DNA from: Betaproteobacteria bacterium
GTDB lineage: Bacteria > Pseudomonadota > Gammaproteobacteria > Burkholderiales > Usitatibacteraceae
NCBI GenBank assembly: GCA_016709665.1
Contig: JADJMI010000001.1
Coordinates: forward strand, 186,001 to 250,000
Direction of reading: 5' to 3'
Length of the DNA: 64,000 nt
Under the pieces are notes generated by a model. The model saw nothing but the letters and a program-made list of their open reading frames with translations, was not told the origin of the DNA and did no database searches. The position numbers were made by a program, and so were the translations under genes. This document shows, one piece after another, positions 1-8,870 of the stretch (within the stretch, counting starts at the first letter, position 1; each line of letters begins with the position of its first letter).

Positions 1-108
1 GGCATCCCTCGCGGGCCCGCAGGCGGCTGCGCCGTAGGGGGGCCGGGCGGGCAACCGGCCGGGGCATCGTGGTAGCGTTGCGTCCACGACCCCTGCCGGG
101 AGAGCCCC

Positions 109-645
109 ATGGCCCAGATCCTCGCCCTCGTCGCCGCGTTCGCCCTCGTCGGCTTCATCGCCTACGTCGCCACCCGCCCCAACGAACTGCGCGTCACCCG
201 GGAGACCACGATCGCCGCCCCCCCGGAGCGCATCTTCGGCCATCTCGCGAACCTGCCCGGCTGGCGCGCCTGGTCGCCGTGGGAGAAGAAGGACCCGGCC
301 ATGAAGCGCACCTTCGAGGGCCCGGAAAGCGGCGTCGGCGCCGTCTACGCCTGGGAAGGAAACAAGGACGTGGGCTCGGGCCGCATGGAGGTGACGCAGG
401 CGACGCCCGCCTCGAAGGTGGTGATCGCCCTGCACTTCCTGAAGCCCTTCGAGGCCCGCAACACCGCCGAATTCACCCTGGAGCCCGTCGGGGTCTCGAC
501 CCGCGTCACCTGGGTGATGTTCGGCCCGGCCAACTTCATGTCGAAGCTCATGGGTGTCTTCATGAACATGGACCGGATGATCGGCAAGGACTTCGAGGCG
601 GGCCTCGCCAACCTGAAGGCCCTGTGCGAGAGGCCGGGCGCCTAG
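109..645 (+). CDS. SRPBCC (polyketide cyclase/START-like) family protein
   Basis: This 178-residue protein has one N-terminal membrane helix (about residues 4-22) followed by a helix-grip domain. The segment starting ETTIAAPPERIFGHLANL, then W-x-x-W-S-P-W-E-K-K-D-P, is the usual opening of SRPBCC proteins that bind small hydrophobic ligands. The ATG at 109 follows a GGGAGAG ribosome-binding site. No catalytic residues can be assigned, and the ligand is unknown. The domain probably faces the periplasm or sits at the inner membrane. It lies 122 bases before the LytS-like kinase on the same strand and may or may not be co-transcribed with it. Confidence 0.8.
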   Translation: MAQILALVAAFALVGFIAYVATRPNELRVTRETTIAAPPERIFGHLANLPGWRAWSPWEKKDPAMKRTFEGPESGVGAVYAWEGNKDVGSGRMEVTQATPASKVVIALHFLKPFEARNTAEFTLEPVGVSTRVTWVMFGPANFMSKLMGVFMNMDRMIGKDFEAGLANLKALCERPGA

Positions 646-767
646 CGCCCGGGCTTCGCACCGGCCGGCCTCGCTTGGCACCCCCGGAGCCCGCTTTCGT
701 CGCAGGGCGCTGGGGAGCCGCGGTTGGCGCTTGCTATCCTGCGGCCATCGCTCCGAAAGCCGCTCCC

Positions 768-2015
768 GTGACCGCCTTCTTCTTCCTCTTCCGCAAGTTC
801 CTCGCCTGGTTCCTCCTGGGCCTCGCGATCATGATCGTCCTTTCGGGCATCCTGAAAGTCCCGCCCGGCATCGTGTTCTTCGGGGTCGCCATCCTGATGG
901 TGTGGCAGGCCGTGCGCGCGTTCTCCCACGTCCAGCGGGTGCGGCTGCTCACCGATCGCCTCGACAGCGCCCTGCTCGCCAACCGCCAGCGTCGCCAGAT
1001 CGAGGTGCCGCTCGAAGCCGGCGAGGCGTTCGACCTCGTCGAGGCGGCCATCCGCGAACTGCCTCGCGTGGAGACCATCGAGCCGGCCCGCGACAGCCTG
1101 CAGGTGCGCGCCCTCGTGCGTCGCACGGACCCCTATGCGGTCGCCCGAAAGGGCCTCGACCCGGTCACCGGCATGCCCAAGGGCAAGCGCCGCAACTTCA
1201 TCCACGCAACCGTGATGCCCGGCAACGGCACCGGCAGCGTCCGGCTGGTCTGCGAGCCCGAGGGCGGCGCCTGGCTCGACTGGTTCCGCGTCGACGACGG
1301 CACGAACCTCGAGAACGCCGAGGCCATCTCGCGGGCCCTGATGCGCCGCGTCGGCGAGCGGCGCCGGGGCGAGCAGGCGAGCGCGCGGGCCACCGCCACC
1401 GAAAAGGAACTCACGGTGGCGAAGCTTTCGCTGCTGCAGGCGCAGGTGGAGCCGCACTTCCTCTACAACACGCTCGCCAGCGCGCAGGTGCTCACGCGCA
1501 GCGACCCCGCGCGCGCCGACCGCATGCTGGGCCACCTCATCGCGTTCCTGCGCCATTCGCTCCCGCGCACGGACGACACGGTGTCCACGCTCGCCGCGGA
1601 GATCGCCTGCGCCCGGGCGTACCTCGAGATCCTGCAGGTGCGCATGGGCGAGCGCCTTCGCGTGCAGGTCGAGGTGCCTTCGGGCCTCGACGCCACGCCC
1701 CTGCCCGCGATGATGCTGCAGACCCTCGTCGAGAACGCGATCAAGCACGGCCTGGAACCCCTCACCGGCGGCGGCACCCTCTGGATCATCGCCCGCGCGG
1801 ACGGCGAGCGCGTCGCGATCACCGTGGCCGACGACGGGCGCGGCTTCTCGGAGACCGGCGGCGGCACCGGCATCGGCCTCGCCAACGTGCGCGAGCGGCT
1901 GCGCCTCGCCTACGGCGAATCGGCGAGCTTCGCCATCGCCACCAATTTCCCCAAGGGCGTCGCCGCGACGATCACGGTGCCGCGCGCCGGGCCCACGGGA
2001 GGCGCGAATGCCTAG
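768..2015 (+). CDS. LytS/YehU-type sensor histidine kinase
   Basis: Membrane sensor kinase of the LytS family (His_kinase, PF06580, followed by an HATPase domain). The GTG at 768 is chosen because two membrane helices follow directly (about residues 3-45) and nothing upstream in this frame is protein-like. The phospho-acceptor motif Q-V-E-P-H-F-L-Y-N-T-L places the histidine at about residue 230. The ATP-binding N box (LVENAIKHGLEP) and G box (DDGRGF, GIGLANVRERL) lie between about residues 320 and 385. The 415-residue length is typical. Its stop overlaps the start of the LytTR regulator by 8 bases, so the two form a translationally coupled pair. The stimulus is unknown. Confidence 0.9.
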   Translation: MTAFFFLFRKFLAWFLLGLAIMIVLSGILKVPPGIVFFGVAILMVWQAVRAFSHVQRVRLLTDRLDSALLANRQRRQIEVPLEAGEAFDLVEAAIRELPRVETIEPARDSLQVRALVRRTDPYAVARKGLDPVTGMPKGKRRNFIHATVMPGNGTGSVRLVCEPEGGAWLDWFRVDDGTNLENAEAISRALMRRVGERRRGEQASARATATEKELTVAKLSLLQAQVEPHFLYNTLASAQVLTRSDPARADRMLGHLIAFLRHSLPRTDDTVSTLAAEIACARAYLEILQVRMGERLRVQVEVPSGLDATPLPAMMLQTLVENAIKHGLEPLTGGGTLWIIARADGERVAITVADDGRGFSETGGGTGIGLANVRERLRLAYGESASFAIATNFPKGVAATITVPRAGPTGGANA

Positions 2016-2781
2016 GGCCGTCATCGCCGAGGACGAGGCGCTGCTGCGCGACGATCTCGTGCAGCAACTGAAAGGCGCCTGGCCGGAGCTCGAGATCGTG
2101 GCCGCGTGCGAGGACGGCGGCTCCGCCCTCGAGGCCATCGCCGATCACCGGCCGGACGTCGCCTTCCTGGACATCCGCATGCCCGGCCTCACCGGCCTGG
2201 AGGTGGCGCAGGCGGCCACCGAGGCGAGCCCCGCGACCCAGGTGGTCTTCGTCACCGCCTACGACCAGTACGCCCTCGACGCCTTCGACCGCGGGGCCAT
2301 CGACTACCTGCTGAAGCCCCTGGCCCCCGACCGCCTCGCCGCCACCGTGAAGCGCGTGCAGTCCCGGCTCGCGAGCGGGCCCGCGGATCCGCAGGGGCTC
2401 GCCCGCATCCTCGACGAGCTTCGCGCGCAGCTGCCCGCACCCGCCCCGCGCGCGGCGCCGCTTTCGTGGATCACCGCGACCGTCGGCCGCGAGACGCGGC
2501 TCATCCTGCTGGACGACGTCGTCTACTTCCAGGCCGACAACAAGTACACCGTGGTGACCACGAAGGAGGGCGAGGCCGTGGTGCGAACGCCCATCCGCGA
2601 ACTGCTCGACGCGCTCGACCCGGCCGTCTTCCGCCAGGTCCACCGCTCCACCATCGTCAACATGCGGATGGTCGCCTCGATCGTCCGCGACGACTCGGGC
2701 CGTGGCACGATGAAGCTCAAGGGTCGAAGCGAGACGCTGCCCGTGAGCCTCACCTACATGCCCCTTTTCAAGAGTCTCTAG
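2008..2781 (+). CDS. LytTR-family response regulator
   Basis: This 257-residue regulator has a receiver domain (about 1-120) and a LytTR DNA-binding domain (about 150-255). The acidic pocket is E8-D9, the phospho-acceptor is D55 in AFLDIRMPG, and the conserved lysine is K103 in YLLKPL. The LytTR part shows the typical IYFQADNKYT-like strand and the RQVHRSTIVN motif. It overlaps the upstream kinase gene and must be its partner. LytTR regulators usually bind paired direct repeats near promoters. The closest likely target is the exported-protein gene 10 bases downstream, but I saw no clear repeat there. Confidence 0.92.
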   Translation: MPRAVIAEDEALLRDDLVQQLKGAWPELEIVAACEDGGSALEAIADHRPDVAFLDIRMPGLTGLEVAQAATEASPATQVVFVTAYDQYALDAFDRGAIDYLLKPLAPDRLAATVKRVQSRLASGPADPQGLARILDELRAQLPAPAPRAAPLSWITATVGRETRLILLDDVVYFQADNKYTVVTTKEGEAVVRTPIRELLDALDPAVFRQVHRSTIVNMRMVASIVRDDSGRGTMKLKGRSETLPVSLTYMPLFKSL

Positions 2782-2790
2782 GAGACCGCC

Positions 2791-3354
2791 ATGCGAACGC
2801 TCGCCCTGCTCGCCGCCTGCGCCACCCTCGCCGCCACCGCCCAGCCGCCCGACCCGCAGGCGCTCCTCGCCGCGCAGAAGGAGGCGATGAAGGCCTTCTC
2901 GGCCATGAACGGCGTGTGGCGCGGCCCGGCCTGGACGATCCTCGCCGGCGGGAAGAAGCTCGAACTCACGCAGACCGAGCGCGCCGGCCCGATGCTCGAC
3001 GGCACGCTCAAGGTGGTGGAAGGGCGCGGCTACCTGCCCGACGGCACCCTCGGCTTCAACGCGTTCGGGGTCATCGCCTACGACGTGCGCACGAAGAAAT
3101 ACGCGATGCGCTCGTGGGCCATGGGCCAGTCGGGGGAATTCGCGATCACGCCCACGGCCGACGGGTACGTGTGGGAGCGGCCCGCCGGCCCGGGCGCGAT
3201 CATCCGGTACACGGCTTCCGTGAAGGACGACTCGTTCGTCGAGTACGGCGAATACGTCGCCGGGGATCGACCGCCCTCCCGGATCTTCGAGATGAACCTG
3301 AAGCGCGTGGGCGAGACGGCCTGGCCCGCGGGCGATGCGGTGCCGATGCGCTAG
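2791..3354 (+). CDS. exported DUF1579-like protein
   Basis: This 187-residue protein has a short signal peptide (about residues 1-17, hydrophobic Leu/Ala core). The mature part is rich in beta strands: N-G-V-W-R-G-P-A near the start, then Y-D-V-R-T-K-K-Y, and a closing strand ending in M-N-L-K-R-V. That arrangement resembles DUF1579 and lipocalin-like proteins of unknown role. The ATG follows a good AGGAG site. The gene is 10 bases after the LytTR regulator, so it is probably the third gene of that operon and could be an output or accessory of the sensor pair. No enzymatic function can be assigned. Confidence 0.7.
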   Translation: MRTLALLAACATLAATAQPPDPQALLAAQKEAMKAFSAMNGVWRGPAWTILAGGKKLELTQTERAGPMLDGTLKVVEGRGYLPDGTLGFNAFGVIAYDVRTKKYAMRSWAMGQSGEFAITPTADGYVWERPAGPGAIIRYTASVKDDSFVEYGEYVAGDRPPSRIFEMNLKRVGETAWPAGDAVPMR

Positions 3355-3375
3355 CGGCCCCCAGCGCGGCCGGCC

Positions 3376-3434
3376 GGGGGGGCCCGGGGGGGGGGGGGGG
3401 GGGGCCCGGGGGGGGGGGGGGGGGGGCCGGGGGG
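3376..3434. repeat. poly-G tract (two runs of 19 G)
   Basis: Two uninterrupted runs of 19 G (3386-3404 and 3408-3426), separated by CCC and flanked by shorter G runs, lie directly after the exported-protein gene. Every frame through it encodes only Gly or Pro, so it is not coding. A second tract of the same kind, also G on the + strand, lies near 62.7 kb. It is either a real G-quadruplex-prone low-complexity locus or an assembly artefact. It also marks where the broken gene on the minus strand loses its 3' end. Confidence 0.85.
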
Positions 3435-3440
3435 CCCAGT

Positions 3441-4552
3441 TCGGGGGCAGCGGCAACCGGGCGTCAACGACTTCAATCCCGCGATCCCCTTGCGTGCGCG
3501 GGTGCCGCCAGCCCACCGCCCGGGACCGCGATCGAGCAGGTCCTGCCAGAGTCGCAGCACCGATTCGCGCCGGAATTCACCCAGCACCTCGATGAGTGCG
3601 GCTGCCTGCCGCAGGTCCTTGTTCGCCTTCAAGGGGTTTCGCCCCAGCCGCTCGGCGTACACGAGCAATTTGTGAAGGGCATAGCGACCCGGGTCCGGGA
3701 TGTTCACGAGCGCCGAACCCAATGCGCTGAGAACGGCGGCCTGGTCGACGTCCTCGAGAAGGTACTCGATGAAGGCGAGCGGCTGGAGATTCACGCCGAG
3801 ACCGTCGTGGCGGAAAACCGCGCGCCGTGCACCCACCGCCGGCGCCAGAAAATCGACGCGCAAGGACTTGTCGATCCTGCTCGCGAAGGTGGCCGTCTCG
3901 TCGCGCGGCCTGAAACCGGTCACGGGCAGGAATCCCGACTCGAGGCTTTCCCGCGCGCTTCGCGTCTCGATGTGCAGCGAAGCCGGGAGCGCGAGGGAAA
4001 TATCGTTGCCGGCGTGGGCGAAGTCGATGTCCTGCGTCCGCGACAACTCACCCCACGCGACGCCCAGCAGGTTGCCGACCGCGAGGAAGGCATGCGTTCC
4101 CACCAGGATTCCGCCGGCGCGGAAGAAGCCGATCTCGCCCAGGCCGCGGGATGATCCGCGGAAGTGGGGAGCGCGGTTGCCGGCGTGGCTCGCCGAACAC
4201 GCTCCCGAGGGTGATGGGCGCGGGCTCCGGCGGAGCTACTCCGAGATTCCGGCCTTCGGGGTTTCTAAGGGGGGTTCGCCGGAGCGCACACGGACGACTT
4301 CTCACGGGACGCGCGCACCTTCCCGTCGTCGGGACCGACGAACACCTGTCGCGTGCCGCCTCCCGGACTTTCCGTGTACTGGTAATACCAGTAGGTGGCG
4401 TTCTTCACGCGCTTGCGGTTGAAGGATCCGCTCAGGTTTCCGACGGCGCGAGGAGCCGGGTCCTGCTGGCGCGTGACTTCGGAAGCAAGTTCGGCATAGG
4501 CCGACTGCGCCGCCGAACGATCGAGGGGGACGCTGAATCTCTCGGCAGGCAT
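3441..4552 (-). pseudogene. broken nucleotidyltransferase-like gene (NTP_transf_8 type)
   Basis: The gene is split between two frames. From ATG 4552 down to about 4290 the frame encodes a typical N-terminal segment (QSAYAEL, then YWYYQYTE, then VFVGPDDGKV). The second frame picks up at about 4230 with GEIGFFRAGGILVGTHAF, then TQDIDFAHAG, a nucleotidyltransferase-like Asp-x-Asp site, and continues to about 3480. Both halves match the order in the NTP_transf_8 (PF12281) family of about 330 residues. The joining segment near 4230-4300 contains an in-frame stop, and the 3' end runs into the poly-G tract without a stop. It is either a decayed gene or two sequencing errors. Family function is not established; some members sit in toxin-antitoxin-like loci. 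Confidence 0.65.
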
Positions 4553-4868
4553 GGCGCGTTTGTCCGCGGGAAACGCTTCGGGCCTGGTTATAGCTCGCCT
4601 TCATACTGAAGTCCCCCCCTCCGGCGAGCATGCCTTCCACGGCGCCTGACCGGATAGCCGGATCCGCCCCTCGAGGGCTCAGGCGAGGCTTTCCTTGAGG
4701 ATGCCGCTCGATCCGGGCACGAGCCGGAAAGGGGATGCACGACCGCCGTGCCGCCAATCCGGGGTTGCCGGCAGAAGGTGGACGAGGTCTGCGCCAGCGC
4801 AAGAATCCGACCGGGCGGCGCGCCTAGCATTTTCCCATAGGCACCGATTCCATCCCGGGAGGCACCCC
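4553..4868. other. 316-base intergenic region, no gene recognised
   Basis: I see no protein-like frame here. It holds the divergent starts of the broken nucleotidyltransferase gene (minus) and the OmpA-like gene (plus). The GGGAGG at about 4856-4861 is the ribosome-binding site for the latter. No clear promoter hexamers or terminator hairpin were recognised. Confidence 0.5.
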
Positions 4869-5702
4869 ATGGCAACGACCCTCGCCCGCACCCTCGCCGC
4901 CCTCTCCTTCGGCCTCGCCACCGCCGCCTTCGCGACGCCGGACAAGCCGGGCTGCACCGACCCCGCCCTCTTTCCCGTGCGCATGCCGGACTACCACATC
5001 GCCGACTGCAAGTCGGCGCCGTTCGAGGCTTACGACTTCCGCCTGCCCAAGGGTCAGAAGAACCGCCAGGAGGGCAAGTTCACCTTCGTCACCTACGCCC
5101 TCGAGCGCGGCCGGCCCGAGCCCGCCGCCGTCGAGATCCTGCGCAACTACGAGAACGCGCTCGCGAAGATCGGTGGCACCATCGCGGCGACCCTCGCCAA
5201 CAACTGGGTGAACGGCAGCGTGGTGATCGACGGCCGCGAGACCTGGGCCGAGGTCGAGCGCGGCAACGGCCGGATCTGGATCCGCGTGATCGAGAAGGGC
5301 GCGATGAAGCAGCACGTCGTCGCCGACGCCGCCGCGATGTCGAACGACCTGCGGGCCACGGGCCACGTCGCGGTCTACGGCATCTTCTTCGACACGGGCA
5401 AGTCCGTCGTGAAGCCCGAGTCGAAGGCGGCGATCGACGAGGGGGCCAAGATGCTCAAGAGCGACCCGGCACTCAAGCTCTGGGTCGGCGGTCACACCGA
5501 CTGGGTGGGCAAGGTCGACGACAACCAGCGGCTCGCGCAGGCGCGGGCCGAGGCGGTGGCCGCGGAACTCGTGAATGCCCACGGCATCGCGGCCGCGCGG
5601 CTGAAAGGCTACGGCGTCGGTCCCCTCGCCCCGGTGGCGGGCAACGAAGACGAGGCCGGCCGCGCGAAGAACCGGCGCGTGGACCTCGTGAAGCAGCCCT
5701 GA
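4869..5702 (+). CDS. OmpA-family outer-membrane protein
   Basis: This 277-residue protein has a signal peptide (cleavage expected after A-F-A at about residue 22). A middle domain of about 140 residues is not recognised. A C-terminal OmpA-like peptidoglycan-binding domain covers about 165-275, with the diagnostic I-F-F-D-T-G-K start, V-G-G-H-T-D-W-V-G, N-Q-R-L-A-Q-A-R-A and K-N-R-R-V-D-L-V motifs. The start is set by GGGAGG eight bases upstream and by the signal peptide; the longer upstream frame is not protein-like. It should be periplasmic or outer-membrane attached and hold peptidoglycan non-covalently. The middle part contains two cysteines near the mature N-terminus that could form a disulfide. 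Confidence 0.88.
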   Translation: MATTLARTLAALSFGLATAAFATPDKPGCTDPALFPVRMPDYHIADCKSAPFEAYDFRLPKGQKNRQEGKFTFVTYALERGRPEPAAVEILRNYENALAKIGGTIAATLANNWVNGSVVIDGRETWAEVERGNGRIWIRVIEKGAMKQHVVADAAAMSNDLRATGHVAVYGIFFDTGKSVVKPESKAAIDEGAKMLKSDPALKLWVGGHTDWVGKVDDNQRLAQARAEAVAAELVNAHGIAAARLKGYGVGPLAPVAGNEDEAGRAKNRRVDLVKQP

Positions 5703-5749
5703 CGGGCCCTCGCCGTCGCCCGGTGCGGGCGAACCCGTATCATGGCGGC

Positions 5750-6604
5750 ATGAAAGTCCCGAAAAGGTTGCAGCCGCTCCTCGAGGACGGCGTGATCGAC
5801 TCGGTCGTGCGCCAGCTGATGAGCGGCAAGGAAGCGATGGTCTTCGTCGTGCGCTGCGGCGCCGAGACGCGCTGCGCGAAGGTCTACAAGGAAGCGGACA
5901 AGCGCAGCTTCCGCCAGGCCGTCGACTACACCGAGAACCGCAAGACCAAGAACAGCCGCCAGGCGCGCGCCATGGCCAAGGGCACGCGCTTCGGCCGAGA
6001 GGCGCAGGAGAAAGCCTGGCAGAGCGCCGAAGTCGACGCCCTCTACCGCCTGGCCGCCGCCGGCGTGCGCGTCCCGAAGCCCTACAACTTCCACGAAGGC
6101 GTGCTCCTCATGGAGCTCGTCACGGACGAGGAAGGCAACGCCGCCCCGCGCCTGAACGACGTCGTGTTCGACCCGGAGCTGGCCGTGGAACTGCACGATG
6201 CGCTCATCCGCGAGGTGGTGCGCATGCTCTGCGCGGGCGTCGTGCACGGCGACCTGAGCGAGTTCAACATCCTCGTGGGCGCGGACGGCCCGGTGGTCAT
6301 CGACCTGCCCCAGGCCATCGACGCGGCCGGCAACAACCACGCGCCGCGCATGCTGGTGCGCGACGTGGACAACCTCAAGCGCTACTTCGGCCAGTTCGCG
6401 CCGGAACTCCTCGTCACCGACTACGGCAAGGAGATCTGGTCGATGTACGAGTCGGGCAAGCTGCACCCGGACGCCAAGCTCACCGGAAAATTCGCGCACG
6501 ACGAGCACACCGCCGACCTCGAGGCCGTGATGCGCGAGATCGACGACGCGCGGCTGGAGGAGCAGGCGCGCATCGCCCGGATGCAGGAGGGCGAGCCGGG
6601 CTAG
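5750..6604 (+). CDS. RIO-family serine/threonine protein kinase
   Basis: This 284-residue protein is a bacterial RIO1-type kinase/ATPase. Visible motifs are the nucleotide-binding loop region (S-G-K-E-A-M-V-F-V-V), the catalytic loop V-V-H-G-D-L-S-E-F-N-I-L-V at about residue 165, and the metal-binding V-V-I-D-L-P-Q-A-I-D. A long insert rich in Lys/Arg (R-K-T-K-N-S-R-Q-A-R-A) follows the nucleotide loop, as in the family. ATG 5750 is preferred over an in-frame ATG 27 bases upstream because the family starts close to K-V-P-K-R-L. Eukaryotic and archaeal relatives act in small-subunit ribosome maturation; the bacterial target is unknown. It converges with the next gene, sharing the stop region. 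Confidence 0.9.
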   Translation: MKVPKRLQPLLEDGVIDSVVRQLMSGKEAMVFVVRCGAETRCAKVYKEADKRSFRQAVDYTENRKTKNSRQARAMAKGTRFGREAQEKAWQSAEVDALYRLAAAGVRVPKPYNFHEGVLLMELVTDEEGNAAPRLNDVVFDPELAVELHDALIREVVRMLCAGVVHGDLSEFNILVGADGPVVIDLPQAIDAAGNNHAPRMLVRDVDNLKRYFGQFAPELLVTDYGKEIWSMYESGKLHPDAKLTGKFAHDEHTADLEAVMREIDDARLEEQARIARMQEGEPG

Positions 6605-8715
6605 CGGCGTGCCGCGCGGGCCGGCGCCTTCGCCTTGCGCGCCTTCACCGCCTTCACCGGTTTCACCGGCTTCGCCCCCTTCGCCCCCTTCGTCCGCGCG
6701 GCGAGCGCGAGCCGGCGCACCTTGCGGATGTCGGCGTCGGAGAACGGGCCGTTCACGCCGCTGATGGCCGCGAGCGTCATGCCGTGCTTGATCCCCAGGC
6801 GATAGATCTCGCGCACCTTCTCCCATTCGATCGTGCGGCCGACGGTGAAATTCTCGAAGCGGCCCTCCAGCGCGAGCACGATGGTCTCGGCGAGGCACGC
6901 GTAGGCCACGCCCTTGGGCAGGCCGATGTTCTTCATCTTCACCTTGCCCGGCAGGAGGATCTCCCCGGACTCGATGACCAGCACGTCGGGGCGCTTCGCG
7001 ACCTCGGAGGCCGGCAGGTCGAGCGGGCGCGCGACGTCGGTGATGACGCACCCGGGCTTCACCTTCATGATGTCGAGGATCTTCTTGCCCGCGCCGCTCG
7101 TCGCGGTGACGATCATGTCCATCCCGCCGATGTCGCGCTCCGTGCTGGCGGCGAGGAACAGCTTCGCGTCCGGCGTCTCCTTCAATATCGAGCCCTTGAG
7201 GGAGAGGAGCTTGGCCGTCTCCGGCGAGACGAGGTACACCTCCTCGGCCACCATCGCGAGCAATCGCGCGCACACCGAGCCGATGGCCCCCGTGGCGCCC
7301 ACCACCATCGCCTTGAACTTCACCTTCTGCCCGTCCTTCGAGGGCGGCACCAGCGCGAGGCGCAGCATGGCGTCGTGCGCGGCCCAGAGCGCCCCGGAGG
7401 CGCTGTAGCTGTTTCCCGTGGTGATGGGCAGGGGTGCCCGCCGCGCCACCGTGAGGCCCGCGTCGCCCACCACCTTCGTGAAGGCGCCCAGGCCCATGAT
7501 CTGCGCGCCCAGGCTCCTCGCCACTCGCGCCGCCTCCAGGAGCCGCTTGTACGTGAACTCCGGCGAGTGGCCCATGATCTCCTTCGGCGTTCCGCCGACG
7601 GAGATGAGCCAGCCCTCGCATTCGGTGCCGGTGGGGGAGCGGATCCCCTCCACCTTGGAATAGACGAAGGGCGGCGCATAGGCCATCGCCTTTTCCACCG
7701 CGTCCATGAGCACGGGCGGCGAGACGCGCGAGAGCATCTGGATGGGCGCGATGTTCTTGAAGTACTCCTGCGAGAGCGGGTGGATCACGAAGGCGAAGCG
7801 GTTCATGCGCCGCACGCCGTTGGGCCACACCATGCGCGGCTCGACCCCCAGGCCCTGCAGGATCTCGACGTAATCGTCCTCGAGCAGGTCCTCGGGCGCC
7901 TTGCCGCGCGCGGCGACGATCATCGCGTCGAGCAGGCTCGGCGCGAGCGTGTGCCCGAAGAGTTCCGGCGCGCCGTCGACGACGAGCCGCACGCCGCGAG
8001 ACTTGAAGGCCGCGAGGCGCAGGTCGTTCACGGTGGAGGTGACGATCGTCTTGCCGGCCATCTCCTCGATGCCGAAGGCGTCCAGCTCGTGCACCGGCGC
8101 CACGACCACGGTGGCCTCGCGCATCGCGCGCCTGAGGATCAGGTGGCGCCACTCGCGCGCGAGCACGTTGTCGGTGAGCGCCTCGGGCACGCGGTCCGTC
8201 ACGAAGTGCGCGCCGCTCGCGTAGAGCTGCAGCTGCTCGAGCGAGGTGAGCATCTTCGGCACGCCCACCTGCATGAGCGGGTCGGCGAACTCCAGGTTCG
8301 GCGTGTATTCGGCCATCGCCTGCGCGAGCTTGTAGTCCGCGGTGCCCGAGAAGAAGAGGACGCGGGCGTTGGTGAAGTAGTGGCCGAGCTTGTTCTGGAC
8401 GTGGCGGACGGCCCATTCCTGCAGGATGTCCGTCAGGCGCCCGCCGGTGGTGGCCGGGACGCGCGTCACCGCCTCGACGAGCCGCTGGCTTTCCTTCGAC
8501 TCGAAGCGCTGGCCGCCGACCTGCCAGCTTTCCTTCGCCACGCCGATGCCGATGGCGTCCGCGCGGTCCTGCCAGTGGGCGAGGAGCTTTCGCGCCTTCT
8601 CGAAGCTGTGGTTCGTGCCGATGCGGCGCACCGACAGGCGCTTGCCGAGGAAACGCGTCTCGAAGGCGAAGTCCTGCGCGCCTTCGCCCAAGCTGATGCC
8701 GACGACGGTCTTCAT
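6601..8715 (-). CDS. acyl-ACP reductase-like dehydrogenase (COG5322 type) with extra N-terminal domain
   Basis: This 704-residue protein starts at ATG 8715. Residues 1 to about 330 form a domain I do not recognise by name. From about 330 to 670 it resembles the cyanobacterial long-chain acyl-ACP reductase and COG5322 'predicted dehydrogenases'. The Rossmann motif G-A-T-G-A-I-G-S-V-C-A-R-L-L, a preceding N-S-Y-S-A-S-G-A segment, and D-V-A-R-P-L-D-L-P are all visible. Related enzymes reduce acyl thioesters to aldehydes with NADPH. The last 25 residues are almost purely Lys, Ala, Pro and Arg, a histone-H1-like tail. It is divergent from the iron alcohol dehydrogenase gene, so an acyl-thioester-to-alcohol pair is plausible but inferred. 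Confidence 0.65.
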   Translation of the reverse strand: MKTVVGISLGEGAQDFAFETRFLGKRLSVRRIGTNHSFEKARKLLAHWQDRADAIGIGVAKESWQVGGQRFESKESQRLVEAVTRVPATTGGRLTDILQEWAVRHVQNKLGHYFTNARVLFFSGTADYKLAQAMAEYTPNLEFADPLMQVGVPKMLTSLEQLQLYASGAHFVTDRVPEALTDNVLAREWRHLILRRAMREATVVVAPVHELDAFGIEEMAGKTIVTSTVNDLRLAAFKSRGVRLVVDGAPELFGHTLAPSLLDAMIVAARGKAPEDLLEDDYVEILQGLGVEPRMVWPNGVRRMNRFAFVIHPLSQEYFKNIAPIQMLSRVSPPVLMDAVEKAMAYAPPFVYSKVEGIRSPTGTECEGWLISVGGTPKEIMGHSPEFTYKRLLEAARVARSLGAQIMGLGAFTKVVGDAGLTVARRAPLPITTGNSYSASGALWAAHDAMLRLALVPPSKDGQKVKFKAMVVGATGAIGSVCARLLAMVAEEVYLVSPETAKLLSLKGSILKETPDAKLFLAASTERDIGGMDMIVTATSGAGKKILDIMKVKPGCVITDVARPLDLPASEVAKRPDVLVIESGEILLPGKVKMKNIGLPKGVAYACLAETIVLALEGRFENFTVGRTIEWEKVREIYRLGIKHGMTLAAISGVNGPFSDADIRKVRRLALAARTKGAKGAKPVKPVKAVKARKAKAPARAARR

Positions 8716-8870
8716 GGGGGGGTCCGATGGGTACGCCAATGCGCCAGCCCCCACGGTGCCCGAAACCCGCGCGCGGGCCTTGATCCATGTCGACTCTCCC
8801 CCGGGAAGTCGTGGCCGGGGCGCCCGGGATCGGGCAAGCTCGTGTTCATGGGTACCGAAGGAGGCTGGCC

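Noticed and set aside
642..2138. A 498-codon open frame antisense to the LytS-like kinase
   Set aside because: Its composition is Ala/Gly/Arg/His-rich with no domain signature, as expected from the complement of a GC-rich gene. The kinase frame has clear motifs and a coupled partner.
3351..4103. A single intact gene over the poly-G side of the nucleotidyltransferase
   Set aside because: The carboxyl end would be Pro/Gly-only sequence from the poly-G tract, and the N-terminal family motifs are in another frame, so it was called broken.
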